Shown here in pieces: positions 1 to 7,364 of a stretch of 56,282 nt of DNA. The stretch lies in NCBI GenBank assembly GCA_003212005.1, contig QCRE01000004.1:1-56282 (forward strand), written 5' to 3'. Under the pieces are notes generated by a model. The model made no database searches. It was not told the origin of the DNA and saw nothing but the letters and a program-made list of their open reading frames with translations. This DNA is from Prochlorococcus sp. AG-459-M13 (lineage in GTDB: Bacteria > Cyanobacteriota > Cyanobacteriia > PCC-6307 > Cyanobiaceae). The position numbers and the translations under genes were made by a program. Each line of letters begins with the position of its first letter. Within the stretch, counting starts at the first letter, position 1.

Positions 1-98
1 TTCGCCTAATAAAGATTGCAACTAATACTGTTTTGCTGAAAACTATTTTAAGTCACCCTATTGTTTGTTAGATTAATATAAATACTGAAGGTTTTAAT

Positions 99-398
99 TT
101 GTCTGTAGATCGTGAACTTTTGAAAGAAGTTACTCAGGAACTTTGGAATACTGTTAAAAAACTAAGGCCAGAAATTGATAGGCAAACACGCCTTCAGCTT
201 GTTTTAAAGGCTTTATTAACTATTGGCGATCTGCCAGATCAAATGCAGGCAGCAATGGTAGTAGGTGTTTGTGCCGAAATGGATAAAAGCGATATTGAAA
301 ATATTGATTCTAATTCTAAGACTAAAGAAGAAAGTGGCTCTAGTTCCGTTGATACTTCTACGGGAAGAAAAGTATTTAGAAGAAGTTCAGCCAAATAG
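99..398 (+). CDS. Conserved hypothetical protein, 99 aa
   Basis: I do not recognise a named family. The product is a soluble-looking acidic protein. Residues 1-60 are predicted helical and hydrophobic-patterned (LQLVLKALLTIGDLP), and the Ser/Thr-rich low-complexity tail from residue 66 ends in a basic stretch (RRSSAK). The start is a TTG preceded by a GAAGG ribosome-binding match. An AT-rich promoter-like stretch (TTAGATTAATATAAATAC) lies at about 69-87, so the gene probably has its own promoter. The ordered N-terminus with a disordered tail suggests a small binding or regulatory protein, but nothing in the sequence fixes a function. Confidence 0.7.
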   Translation: MSVDRELLKEVTQELWNTVKKLRPEIDRQTRLQLVLKALLTIGDLPDQMQAAMVVGVCAEMDKSDIENIDSNSKTKEESGSSSVDTSTGRKVFRRSSAK

Positions 399-413
399 AT
401 ATACTAAATAAAT

Positions 414-617
414 TTACCCTTTGACTTTTTTTGATTCACTTTTGGATGCCTTAAGAAATAGAAAATAAGAAATTACTATTAAAAGTGGTACGAAGATAGA
501 ATGCAAAGTCATCATCAGCTCAGTCTGACTCATCCCAATAAGACTTGAATCACTTGGTAATTGCTCTGACCATGTACCAGCTAAGTGCCAAGCTTGAGGA
601 ATAGATAAGAAAAACAT
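414..617 (-). CDS. Small membrane protein, 67 aa
   Basis: An uncharacterised short protein with a polar N-terminal half and one clear transmembrane segment at residues 38-55 (SIFVPLLIVISYFLFL), followed by a Lys/Ser-rich C-terminus (SKSESKKVKG) expected to stay in the cytoplasm. It is convergent with the gene ending at 398, leaving only about 15 bases between the two stops. No catalytic motif is visible. Confidence rests on an intact reading frame with a convincing membrane span, not on family recognition. Confidence 0.55.
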   Translation of the reverse strand: MFFLSIPQAWHLAGTWSEQLPSDSSLIGMSQTELMMTLHSIFVPLLIVISYFLFLKASKSESKKVKG

Positions 618-734
618 ATAAATCTTATAAGTTAAAGTTATGTTCAGATAAAGAATATCATCATAAAAAAGAATTGCTTTTTTTCTTCTTATTTCTTAAC
701 TAAAGATCTTTTGAATTGCTAATATCAAATATTT

Positions 735-2264
735 TTAAAGATCTATAATTTTTAGAAGATTTTTATATTCCTTCTTTCCAATAATTTTTTCGGCAGCATA
801 TGCTCCACTTGCTGAAACTGCAGGAATACCTATTCCTGGAAAAGTACTTGCCCCACATGTAAGTAAATTCTTAACAGGTGTTGTACATCCAGGAAATAAA
901 CCTTGTGCAGCTGATAAGGCTGGCCCGTAGCTACCGCAATAAGTATTTGTAAACTTTTCATGGGTTAAGGGAGTTCCAAGCAACTTTATCTCAATTCTGT
1001 TATGGATATCAGGAATTATTTTTCTCAAAGATTTTAGAAATATTGAACACCTTTCTTCTTTGAGATTTTTATAAGATAATTGACTAGCGTTTAGATTCTG
1101 CCATATTTCCCATGGTTCATTTGCAGGTGTATATCCATGAAGGACATGTTTGCCCTTTGGTGCCATAGTATTGTCTAATACAGAAGGTATAGAGAAAACG
1201 GCTACGTTTCTTTCTGCAGTAATTCCTCTCTCCCAATCATCAACGTGTATAGCATGAATGGGTAAATTTTGAAGACCAGAGGCATCAAAACCTAAATGAA
1301 TATGAAGGAAAGAACCACATTTATTTATATTTTTAGCCTTTGGGCTCCATTTTTTTGTAAATTCTCTTGGAATTAATTTTCTGGAAGTCCAAGCATCAGT
1401 ATTCATTACAACATAGTCTGAATTAAATTTGCTCCCATTTTCTAAAGTTACACCTGATGCAATATCATTACTGAAGTTTACAGCCTCTACTTTAGAAGAA
1501 ACTATTAATTCACCTCCATTTTTTTTTAAAGCATTAACTAAAGCTTTTACTATGCTTTCACTTCCTCCTTTTGGATATTCTAAGTAAGATTCTGGTTCAA
1601 ACCATTCATCAAATAAAGTTGCCATCGCAGCAGAATTTGTATCATGCATTGGCATCCCACTTATTAAAAAACTCAGTAAATCAACCCAATTTCTCAGAAA
1701 AGGGTCTCTTAAGTGATTGTCGACGATATCCCCAAAACCACCATTAAGTTTTGATAGTGAACTTAAATTTGGTAAGAGTTTAGTGGCTAATTTAAGAATT
1801 TTTAAAAAATTCATTGTTTCAGGTGAACTCGATAGGAGAGGGATTTCACTAACTATTTGACTAATAGGTTTTATTGCTGATACGAATGAATCCCATTCTT
1901 CAACTGATTTATCCCCTCTTAATAAATCTATTCTTTTTCTAAATGGTTCTTTTCCTACCTCTAAATTAAATTGGCCTTCAGGAACACTCACATGCCATCC
2001 TTGATATTTTAAAAGTTCTACCTTTTCGTCAAGTAATTTAAGTATTTGTCCTAAAGGATTGGTAGTAGGCCATTTACCAATACCACTCCACAATGAAGGT
2101 CCAGATTCAAACTTATAACCTTTTATACTGAAGCTGTGAGCAACCCCACCGGCCTGATTATGTGCTTCTAAAATTAGAACTTTCTTACCTGCTAGAGCTA
2201 ATATCGAACCGCAACATAAACCTCCTATCCCACTCCCAATAATTATCACATCATATTTATTCAT
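735..2264 (-). CDS. FAD-dependent carotenoid desaturase/isomerase-like oxidoreductase
   Basis: A flavoprotein of the CrtI/CrtISO amine-oxidase-like superfamily. The N-terminal dinucleotide-binding fold shows GxGxxG (GSGIGG, about residues 10-15) and the ribose-binding acidic residue of ILEAH about 20 residues later. The C-terminus has the carotenoid-oxidoreductase signature with PGIGIPAVSASGAYAAE. The early FESGPSLWSG stretch resembles the plant/cyanobacterial branch typified by Arabidopsis At1g57770 more than CrtISO itself, so the exact substrate is uncertain. About 509 aa is normal for the superfamily. A TTG lies one codon upstream of the ATG used here (2264); I prefer the ATG. It probably acts on a membrane-associated isoprenoid or quinone-type substrate. 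Confidence 0.8.
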   Translation of the reverse strand: MNKYDVIIIGSGIGGLCCGSILALAGKKVLILEAHNQAGGVAHSFSIKGYKFESGPSLWSGIGKWPTTNPLGQILKLLDEKVELLKYQGWHVSVPEGQFNLEVGKEPFRKRIDLLRGDKSVEEWDSFVSAIKPISQIVSEIPLLSSSPETMNFLKILKLATKLLPNLSSLSKLNGGFGDIVDNHLRDPFLRNWVDLLSFLISGMPMHDTNSAAMATLFDEWFEPESYLEYPKGGSESIVKALVNALKKNGGELIVSSKVEAVNFSNDIASGVTLENGSKFNSDYVVMNTDAWTSRKLIPREFTKKWSPKAKNINKCGSFLHIHLGFDASGLQNLPIHAIHVDDWERGITAERNVAVFSIPSVLDNTMAPKGKHVLHGYTPANEPWEIWQNLNASQLSYKNLKEERCSIFLKSLRKIIPDIHNRIEIKLLGTPLTHEKFTNTYCGSYGPALSAAQGLFPGCTTPVKNLLTCGASTFPGIGIPAVSASGAYAAEKIIGKKEYKNLLKIIDL

Positions 2265-2298
2265 CAAAAAATTAAATTAATGAATAAAAAATTTAAGC

Positions 2299-2409
2299 TT
2301 AAACAAATGTATTTGTGGTTGTTGTGATACTTAGAACAACTGCAAGAAAGAAAATATATGGAACTGCCTTTAGTGGTATATGTCTTTGCCTTTTAGAAAT
2401 AAAGTCCAT
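2299..2409 (-). CDS. Micropeptide with one transmembrane span, 36 aa
   Basis: A short ORF beginning MDFISKRQRHIP and ending in a Thr-rich tail (TTTTNTFV). The middle (about residues 15-29, VPYIFFLAVVLSI) is a single hydrophobic span, with a basic N-terminus that should stay inside. It lies just upstream of the carotenoid-oxidoreductase-like gene in the same direction, with a 34-base gap, so the two may be co-transcribed. Its start resembles that of the micropeptide at 10370-10465 (MDFIKK). I could not match it to a known small photosystem, cytochrome b6f or NDH subunit. Confidence 0.5.
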   Translation of the reverse strand: MDFISKRQRHIPLKAVPYIFFLAVVLSITTTTNTFV

Positions 2410-2564
2410 TTTTTAAAATTAATTAATGTAAAGATATTAGCGTAAATTTGTTACGAATGTGTGTCTGCTCTCGATTTTTTTAGAAATATTTTGAAATAAA
2501 GAAGAAAATTTATTTCTTCTTTTATCGAAACCTTATCTATGATTAATGAAAAAGATTAATTAAG

Positions 2565-3062
2565 ATGATTCTTGAGACAAAAAAATTACCGCTATATAAT
2601 GAGATAAAAAATTTAGAATGTATTTCTAAAAAAGATGGTAGTGGTATTGGATATAAAGATTTAATAGGAACTTGGAAATTTAATACTGTATGGAAGAAAG
2701 GCTCTGAAGAAATGGACAATATATCAAGTGCCATTCTTCAAGTATTTTCAGCACAATTAGAACTAAAGAAAAATTCTCAAAATGATAACGATAATTTTAA
2801 AATAAAAAATTCAATTAGTTTTGGGATATTGACTATTATTTTTTGTGGACAAGCATCACTAAAAGGTAAGAGACCTCTTTTGCCTTTTTTCTTCGAAAAC
2901 TTCATAATAAGTATAGGAAATTATAACTTAGTTAATAAACCTTTAAAAAAACCAGAAGAAAAGCAAATGCCTTTTTTCTCTCTAATAGCTTTAAGTAAAG
3001 AAAATAATTGGATGTGTGCTAGAGGAAGAGGAGGAGGACTTGCGATTTGGACTAAGTCTTAA
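2565..3062 (+). CDS. Conserved cyanobacterial hypothetical protein, 165 aa
   Basis: A soluble protein of unknown role. The pattern GYKDLIGTWKFNTVWKKG near residues 29-46, followed by alternating hydrophobic strands and a Gly/Arg-rich end (CARGRGGGLAIW, residues 151-162), looks like a small beta-barrel fold. The opening is loosely reminiscent of plastid-lipid-associated/fibrillin proteins, but the similarity is too weak for a functional call. The ATG follows a TTAATTAAG spacer without a clear Shine-Dalgarno sequence. It is convergent with the Nif11-type gene, with 4 bases between the stops. Confidence 0.65.
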   Translation: MILETKKLPLYNEIKNLECISKKDGSGIGYKDLIGTWKFNTVWKKGSEEMDNISSAILQVFSAQLELKKNSQNDNDNFKIKNSISFGILTIIFCGQASLKGKRPLLPFFFENFIISIGNYNLVNKPLKKPEEKQMPFFSLIALSKENNWMCARGRGGGLAIWTKS

Positions 3063-3066
3063 TCTT

Positions 3067-3282
3067 TTAGTGATATTCACCAGGATGATCAACTTTTCTG
3101 ACAGTAACTTTACCCACTTTTTGACCATTAAATCTTAAAAGATCATCACCAGAGAAAATATAGCCAAGTCTTTGGGCAATAAGTGCTACATCATCTGCAG
3201 TTGAAGTTGAAGTAACCTCTTTTCTTAAATTATCTTCCGACTGTATTTGGTTTAAAAATTTTCTTATTTCAGAGAAACTCAT
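3067..3282 (-). CDS. Nif11-type leader-peptide family protein, 71 aa
   Basis: The protein has the layout of a Nif11 domain: a short amphipathic N-terminal helix (MSFSEIRKFLNQIQSEDNLRKEV), an acidic/Ala segment (TSTADDVALIAQRLGY), then the IFSGDDLLRF element. This family supplies N-terminal leaders of ribosomal peptides in marine picocyanobacteria (prochlorosins) but also occurs as stand-alone proteins. Here no Gly-Gly cleavage site and no Cys/Ser/Thr-rich core peptide follow; the tail is Lys/Val/His (KVTVRKVDHPGEYH). No LanM-type enzyme or peptidase-transporter is in the window. I therefore call it a stand-alone Nif11-like protein of unknown function. Confidence 0.65.
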   Translation of the reverse strand: MSFSEIRKFLNQIQSEDNLRKEVTSTSTADDVALIAQRLGYIFSGDDLLRFNGQKVGKVTVRKVDHPGEYH

Positions 3283-3380
3283 CTTAAAGTTTAAATATAA
3301 TTTATATTAAAGCCTTATAAAAGGATTAAATTGTTTTTTTGTAATGATCACTAAAACTTAATAAATACTATATTTAATAT

Positions 3381-3701
3381 ATGACTTATTTATTTTTGTA
3401 TGTAATTGGAATAGTTTTGATATGGTGGGTATATCGTGTCGGTTGGATTGAAGCTTTAAAAACAATTATAAAAGTTTTAGTTCCTTCAATCCTGATAATT
3501 TTATTTAATATAAAAGCTGGAAGATTACTTTTCAAAAATCCTTTGGTTGGATTATTGAGTGCTCTACCAACTTCAATATTTATTTATAGAGGTTCCCTTC
3601 CAGTTGTTGCATCTATTAATAACTGGATTGACACTAAAAGAAGCAAATATGAAGATTCTAAAGACGTAATTGATACAGATTCAGTTCCTCTAGATGATTA
3701 A
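3381..3701 (+). CDS. Hypothetical membrane protein, 106 aa
   Basis: An uncharacterised integral membrane protein. Hydrophobic segments lie at about residues 3-19 (YLFLYVIGIVLIWWVY), 28-45 (TIIKVLVPSILIILFN) and 54-72 (PLVGLLSALPTSIFIYRG). A polar acidic C-terminal tail of about 30 residues ends in DTDSVPLDD. The charge pattern (acidic, soluble tail after the last span) is that of a membrane anchor or small scaffold. It sits alone on the plus strand, with a 98-base spacer from the divergent Nif11-type gene, so it should have its own promoter. Confidence 0.6.
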   Translation: MTYLFLYVIGIVLIWWVYRVGWIEALKTIIKVLVPSILIILFNIKAGRLLFKNPLVGLLSALPTSIFIYRGSLPVVASINNWIDTKRSKYEDSKDVIDTDSVPLDD

Positions 3702-3710
3702 TATTTTGAT

Positions 3711-4124
3711 CTAATCAAAACCTATAAATAATTCTTTGTGTACTACAAGAACATCAAATAAAGATGTTCCATGACTAGGACTAATTGGGATATTATCAAC
3801 ATTAAGCACCTCTGCACAAATTAAATGGCCGTCCCATCTTGTATTATATTCACTTGTTTGAATTGACCAATCAATTACTTTTTTAAAGTGCTCAGGCATC
3901 TCTGATCCAATTTTCCTGCATATTTGACAAAGATTTGTAAGAAGAGGTGGTTTGGATGGCCTTTTTAAATCTTTCACAAGACTTGGTTGAGTAAAAACAC
4001 TGGTGTATCTGATGTAATTAATTAATTCATAATCTTTATTTGAAAGTTCTGCTTTATTTAATGCGATTTCAAATTCTTCTAAAGGCGTAATTGGTCTCTT
4101 AATTATTTTATTTATCATTATCAT
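3711..4124 (-). CDS. Conserved hypothetical protein, 137 aa
   Basis: I do not recognise this family. The protein is soluble and mostly helical, with two cysteines close together (LCQICRK, about residues 66-72) and a hydrophobic C-terminal strand (TSLFDVLVVHKELFIGFD). Its start overlaps the end of tatA by about 17 bases, so it is probably translated from the same mRNA by coupling. A second ATG two codons in (4118) is equally possible as start. Linkage to tatA alone does not show a role in protein export. Confidence 0.6.
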   Translation of the reverse strand: MIMINKIIKRPITPLEEFEIALNKAELSNKDYELINYIRYTSVFTQPSLVKDLKRPSKPPLLTNLCQICRKIGSEMPEHFKKVIDWSIQTSEYNTRWDGHLICAEVLNVDNIPISPSHGTSLFDVLVVHKELFIGFD

Positions 4125-4398
4125 TTGATTGTGATAAATCTTTTTCCTCTGATTCTTTCATTAAATCTTCAAGTTCATTAGTAATCTTATTTCTAGGAGT
4201 TTGAGATAAATCTTCTCTCTCTGGCTCATTCATTACTTGTTCAATCTCATTCTGAAATTCATTAGATGCCTTTTTAAGGCTCTTTAAGGTTTTACCAAGT
4301 TGTTTTCCTAATTCTGGTAATTTTTTAGGACCAAAGATTAATAGAGCTAAAATTAATATAACTGTAACTTCTGGTAAACCTACTCCAAAAATATTCAT
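4108..4398 (-). CDS. tatA: Twin-arginine translocase TatA/TatB family subunit
   Basis: A membrane component of the Sec-independent twin-arginine pathway, which exports folded proteins across thylakoid and plasma membranes. It shows the family layout: a single N-terminal span at about residues 7-22 (GLPEVTVILILALLIF), the hinge FGPKKLPELGKQLGK, an amphipathic helix (residues 28-55), then a charged, disordered tail. The FGP motif and Glu in the span are diagnostic. Sequence alone does not cleanly separate TatA from TatB in cyanobacteria. It overlaps the downstream 137-aa gene, suggesting co-expression. No tatC is present in the window. Confidence 0.9.
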   Translation of the reverse strand: MNIFGVGLPEVTVILILALLIFGPKKLPELGKQLGKTLKSLKKASNEFQNEIEQVMNEPEREDLSQTPRNKITNELEDLMKESEEKDLSQSNDNDK

Positions 4399-4827
4399 AA
4401 TAGAAATCTCTTAATTTATTATTTAAACTTATTATTTAATATAATGAAATTGTTTTAAAATATCTTTTTATAAAATAGCTTTGTTACTCTTTATAGAATT
4501 TTTTGAAAAATAATAGTAAATATTATTCCCTTAAAAAAAACTAACCAAAGTAGTTGATAATCGCTTAGATTTAATTTTTTCTGGTACCAATTAATAAAAA
4601 TCTTATGTTTTTTGATAATGTTTTTGATTAGTCTCAGAATTCTTCTAAATTTAGTCTAATTTTATATCAAAACTTTATAAAATTGAATTTAATAAGTATT
4701 TATTTTTATTCATAAAAGAAATTAAAAATTTTTTTCTATATAACTTTTTGAAGGACTTTTTTAATAAAAATATGCTTTCTACAAATAAATTCATGATAAA
4801 AGTTGGTTTTAACTTTCTGTAAATCTT
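4399..4827. other. Gene-free AT-rich interval between tatA and a small secreted-protein gene
   Basis: About 430 bases lie between the divergent tatA and the 79-aa exported-protein gene. It is extremely A+T rich, with many short T and A tracts. I see no reading frame with a credible start and composition, no tRNA, and no strong GC hairpin. It presumably holds promoters for both flanking genes; several TATAAT-like hexamers occur by chance at this composition and cannot be ranked. Confidence 0.5.
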
Positions 4828-5067
4828 ATGAAGATCTTCTTAATTGCTTCTATTTTAATTCCCTTTTCTTCTCCAACTTATGCAGTAACTACAAAAATGT
4901 TTAAGGTATTGGATACATGTGCTAGGTATAGGCTTAATGAGCTTAATGCAAACGAAGCAATGGAAAAATTAAAGTTAAAATCTCAAAATACTTCTCAAGT
5001 TGCGTCAAAGGAGATAGTAGGTAAATATTGTTCTGTTTTTACACCTAACGAAAAAATAAAATATTAA
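4828..5067 (+). CDS. Small secreted or periplasmic protein, 79 aa
   Basis: An N-terminal signal peptide is visible: MK, a hydrophobic core (IFLIASILIPFSSP), and a likely signal peptidase site after TYA (residues 17-19). The mature part, about 60 residues, is Lys-rich and contains two cysteines (DTCARYR and GKYCSVF, about 37 residues apart) that could form one disulfide. No family is recognised. The mature sequence is helical, with an internal NELNANEAMEKLK repeat-like pattern. It is monocistronic. Confidence 0.65.
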   Translation: MKIFLIASILIPFSSPTYAVTTKMFKVLDTCARYRLNELNANEAMEKLKLKSQNTSQVASKEIVGKYCSVFTPNEKIKY

Positions 5068-5102
5068 AAATTTTTTATAGTGTGATAATACTATTTGTTT
5101 AC

Positions 5103-5228
5103 TTAATATTTATTAAGGAATAACTTTTTTCTTATTTTATTTACTTTCTTTGCATTAGTGATTTTTAAATTAAAAAGAACCCCAAGAAATAATACAAATA
5201 ATAAGAGAATATAAACTATTAGTTCCAT
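5103..5228 (-). CDS. Micropeptide with one transmembrane span, 41 aa
   Basis: The ORF starts ATG (MELIVYILLLFVLFLG), giving an uninterrupted N-terminal hydrophobic span of about 17 residues, followed by a strongly basic C-terminal tail (KKVNKIRKKLFLNKY). This is the layout of a small anchor peptide with its tail in the cytoplasm or stroma. It lies on the minus strand between two plus-strand genes. No match to known photosynthetic small subunits was recognised. The span plus charge asymmetry argues against a chance frame, but there is no homology evidence. Confidence 0.45.
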   Translation of the reverse strand: MELIVYILLLFVLFLGVLFNLKITNAKKVNKIRKKLFLNKY

Positions 5229-5375
5229 GAGAATACTCTTTTTTTTTACGTTAATAAAAATGAATAATTTTTTAGTATCTTTTAAAACAATGCAGGAAAA
5301 TTTATTCGAAACTTTGTTGTCATTGTCACAGAAAATTATTAATTACCTCTAAGATATAGTTTTATTGAGATTATT

Positions 5376-5825
5376 TTGCAGATTGGTGATAAGGTTCCTC
5401 AATTTTCTTTGCTAGATCAGAATGGAACTAAAAGAACAAGTAATGGATTAAAAACGCCTTTAGTTTTATTTTTTTATCCAAAGGATGATACACCAGGTTG
5501 CACTATAGAGGTTTGCGGATTTAGAGATAAATATGATCTTTTTAAAGTTCTTGGTGCGCAGGTTTGGGGAGTAAGCAATGGAAGCACTTCAAGTCACTTG
5601 GCATTTGCTAATAAAAATAAATTACAATACCCTTTGCTCTGCGATAATAATGATTCACTTAGGAAAGCATTCAAAGTCCCAAAAGTACTTGGTTTTATGG
5701 ATGGAAGAGTTACCTATGTAATAGATAGAAATGGATTTATTAAACATATTTTTAGAGATTTGTTAAATGGCCCAGAACATATAAAAGAGGCTATAAGAGT
5801 ACTGAAGGAAATTCAAAATCAGTAA
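5376..5825 (+). CDS. prxQ: Thioredoxin-dependent peroxiredoxin, PrxQ/BCP type
   Basis: It reduces hydrogen peroxide and alkyl hydroperoxides using electrons from thioredoxin. The active-site stretch FFYPKDDTPGCTIEVCGF carries the peroxidatic Cys42 (PGC) and the resolving Cys47, the CxxxxC spacing that defines the atypical two-cysteine PrxQ group. The thioredoxin-like fold continues to the C-terminus (VTYVIDRNGFIKHIFRD). At 149 aa it is the normal length without a targeting peptide. The start is TTG, placed by alignment with the family N-terminus (IGDKVPQFSLLDQNG). It is monocistronic; in a phototroph it plausibly protects photosystems from peroxide. Confidence 0.93.
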   Translation: MQIGDKVPQFSLLDQNGTKRTSNGLKTPLVLFFYPKDDTPGCTIEVCGFRDKYDLFKVLGAQVWGVSNGSTSSHLAFANKNKLQYPLLCDNNDSLRKAFKVPKVLGFMDGRVTYVIDRNGFIKHIFRDLLNGPEHIKEAIRVLKEIQNQ

Positions 5826-5963
5826 ATTAATTATTAATAAAAATCTTTTACATATATCTTTTTGCTAATAAAATATTCCCTAGAATTAAATACTAAAAAA
5901 TGAGAAAAAAAATTATTATTTATCTTAGATAACAGTATTTTTTTATGAATTTGGTTAATTGAC

Positions 5964-6308
5964 TTATTTAAACCATACTTTTTTAGAAGATGATTTAATT
6001 TGTTCTTCTTTCAGGTTAGCTATTTTAACAGCTTTTTTAAAAGCTAAATTAGCCTCTACTGAAGTTATTATAGATATGAGAAACAAGCCTGAAATGCCAA
6101 TTAATTGTTCTATTTGAGTAGTTTCTTTATCTCCTTGCAAAATTATTCCAATTGCAATCCATAATGTAACTGAGCCTGCAGTTAAAAAATATGGTAACCA
6201 TCTTCGCTGATAAAGATAACCTGAACCTAGACCTGGTACGATATTTAATAAAGAAGCAATTATTCCACTTGAAGAGGCAAGTACTTCTTCAGTTGAGATT
6301 TTATTCAT
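5964..6308 (-). CDS. Hypothetical membrane protein, 114 aa
   Basis: A small integral membrane protein with hydrophobic segments at about residues 12-30 (SSGIIASLLNIVPGLGSGYL), 38-56 (PYFLTAGSVTLWIAIGIIL) and 68-83 (LIGISGLFLISIITSV), and a Lys/Ser-rich C-terminus. The NIVPGLGSGYLYQRRW motif recalls small TM2-like membrane proteins, where a Gly/Pro turn links two spans, but the family is not certain. It is directly downstream of a 34-aa micropeptide (6-base gap), so the pair probably forms an operon. Confidence 0.6.
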   Translation of the reverse strand: MNKISTEEVLASSSGIIASLLNIVPGLGSGYLYQRRWLPYFLTAGSVTLWIAIGIILQGDKETTQIEQLIGISGLFLISIITSVEANLAFKKAVKIANLKEEQIKSSSKKVWFK

Positions 6309-6314
6309 TTCTAG

Positions 6315-6419
6315 TTAAGTATTTACTAGATGAGCATTTATATATGCAAAAGAGATAACTGCACAAATTACCCAACTGAATGGTAAAAACATTCTTATTT
6401 TTTCGTTTTTATTTTGCAT
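6315..6419 (-). CDS. Micropeptide with one transmembrane span, 34 aa
   Basis: The ORF reads MQNKNEKIRMFLPFSWV and continues through ICAVISFAYINAHLVNT. It has a basic, polar N-terminus followed by one hydrophobic span (about residues 11-28). It ends 6 bases before the start of the 114-aa membrane protein on the same strand, which suggests co-transcription and perhaps a complex. I could not match it to a named small subunit. Support comes from context and physico-chemical pattern only. Confidence 0.45.
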   Translation of the reverse strand: MQNKNEKIRMFLPFSWVICAVISFAYINAHLVNT

Positions 6420-6474
6420 GTTATATATTATGGTTTAAATTAAATGAATTCGTGGTTAAATAATCTAATTAAAG

Positions 6475-6508
6475 AAAAAAAAAGGCGGGCTTTTAACCTG
6501 CCTTTTTA
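6475..6508 (-). terminator. Rho-independent terminator
   Basis: Read on the minus strand, a six-base-pair GC stem (GGCAGG with CCCGCC, one G-T wobble, 6484-6502 with loop) is followed by a run of more than eight T residues. It lies 22 bases downstream of the 79-aa gene ending at 6531 and presumably terminates it. Confidence 0.8.
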
Positions 6509-6530
6509 TCGAATAGTTTTATAAAGCAAT

Positions 6531-6770
6531 TTATGCTTTCTTTTTTGCAGTAGAGAGAACTTTAAGTTCATTCTTGACTTTTTTTTCTCTTTCTTCAAGA
6601 TGCTTTATTTGTGATTTAAAGGAATCTTCAAGTCTTTTTCTTTGGGATACGATTTCATCAAGTTCTTCTTGATGATGATTTTTCTTTAGTTGTTTCATAT
6701 CGCTATCAGAAATAACATATACTGGTCGATATGTGGGAGTTTCAAAAAGAACATCAAACATTGAATACAT
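6531..6770 (-). CDS. Conserved coiled-coil hypothetical protein, 79 aa
   Basis: The N-terminal 20 residues (MFDVLFETPTYRPVYVIS) are hydrophobic and Pro-containing. Residues 25-75 form an extended, highly charged helix (KRLEDSFKSQIKHLEEREKKVKNEL), probably a coiled coil, and the tail is KKKA. A good ribosome-binding site (AAAGGAAA) lies about 6 bases upstream of the ATG. The gene has its own terminator and a long leader region with a strong inverted repeat (6823-6882), pointing to independent regulation. I do not recognise a functional family. Confidence 0.6.
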   Translation of the reverse strand: MYSMFDVLFETPTYRPVYVISDSDMKQLKKNHHQEELDEIVSQRKRLEDSFKSQIKHLEEREKKVKNELKVLSTAKKKA

Positions 6771-6822
6771 AGTTTCCTTTGTTTTAAGTACAAACTTAAT
6801 ATCTTATATATTTCTAAATCTT

Positions 6823-6882
6823 GTAAGGATACAAACCGAAGAGATTGATACGGCAAATACACCGAATTTCGGTTTACCTTAC
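6823..6882. promoter_or_regulatory. Long imperfect inverted repeat upstream of the coiled-coil gene
   Basis: GTAAGG (6823-6828) pairs with CCTTAC (6877-6882), and AAACCGAA (6833-6840) pairs with TTCGGTTT (6868-6875). The two helices are separated by a 4-nt/1-nt internal loop and enclose a 27-nt terminal loop. An alternative compact hairpin (ACCGAA-T-TTCGGT, 6861-6873) uses the same 3' arm, so two mutually exclusive folds are possible. It lies 53 bases upstream of the gene ending at 6531. It may be a 5'-leader element, a free small RNA or an operator; the sequence does not decide which. Confidence 0.45.
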
Positions 6883-6993
6883 TAGACCGTTCAGTATTTA
6901 CCGATCTAATTAATCAATATTCTTAAATATAAATTTCTTAAAAAGAAGTAAAAATAAATTATGAGTTTATTTAATAATAGATTTTTAAATCTA

Positions 6994-7158
6994 TTATCTT
7001 ATAAAAGTGCCTTTTGGATATAATTTGGATATATTTGTTCTTTGTATAAGTTTTTGTTGCTTTAGGTCATATTCATATCTTCTTAACATCATCAAATAAT
7101 TTGTGAATCCAAAAAGTATCAAAAAAATAATAAATTCAAAACCTGCCTTAACGCTCAT
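6994..7158 (-). CDS. Small membrane-anchored peptide, 54 aa
   Basis: The frame begins MSVKAGFEFIIFLILFGF, a single N-terminal hydrophobic span (about residues 6-20), followed by a long charged helical region (MMLRRYEYDLKQQKLIQRT) and a basic end. The topology of a short lumenal/periplasmic start with a positively charged cytoplasmic helix is sensible. An AT-rich inverted repeat (TAATAGATT/AATCTATTA, 6975-6996) overlaps its stop codon but lacks a T tract, so I do not call it a terminator. No homologue is recognised. Confidence 0.5.
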   Translation of the reverse strand: MSVKAGFEFIIFLILFGFTNYLMMLRRYEYDLKQQKLIQRTNISKLYPKGTFIR

Positions 7159-7364
7159 CTTTTTATTTTCAACCTTTTTAAATATTGCAAATTTTGATTA
7201 AGAAAACATCAGTATTTTTATCTAATTAATACTATTTTTAATATTTAAAAAAATTTATTAATTAATTAATAAAGATATAAATTAAGCATAAACATTTAAA
7301 TCAAATAGGTTTTAGGATCTTAAAGAATAATTAATTAGCCAAAAAATTTAAAGGCTTAATATTT

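Noticed and set aside
6975-6996. A 9-bp AT-rich inverted repeat at the 3' end of the 54-aa ORF
   Set aside because: No T tract follows on the minus strand and the stem is almost all A-T, so it is not called a terminator.
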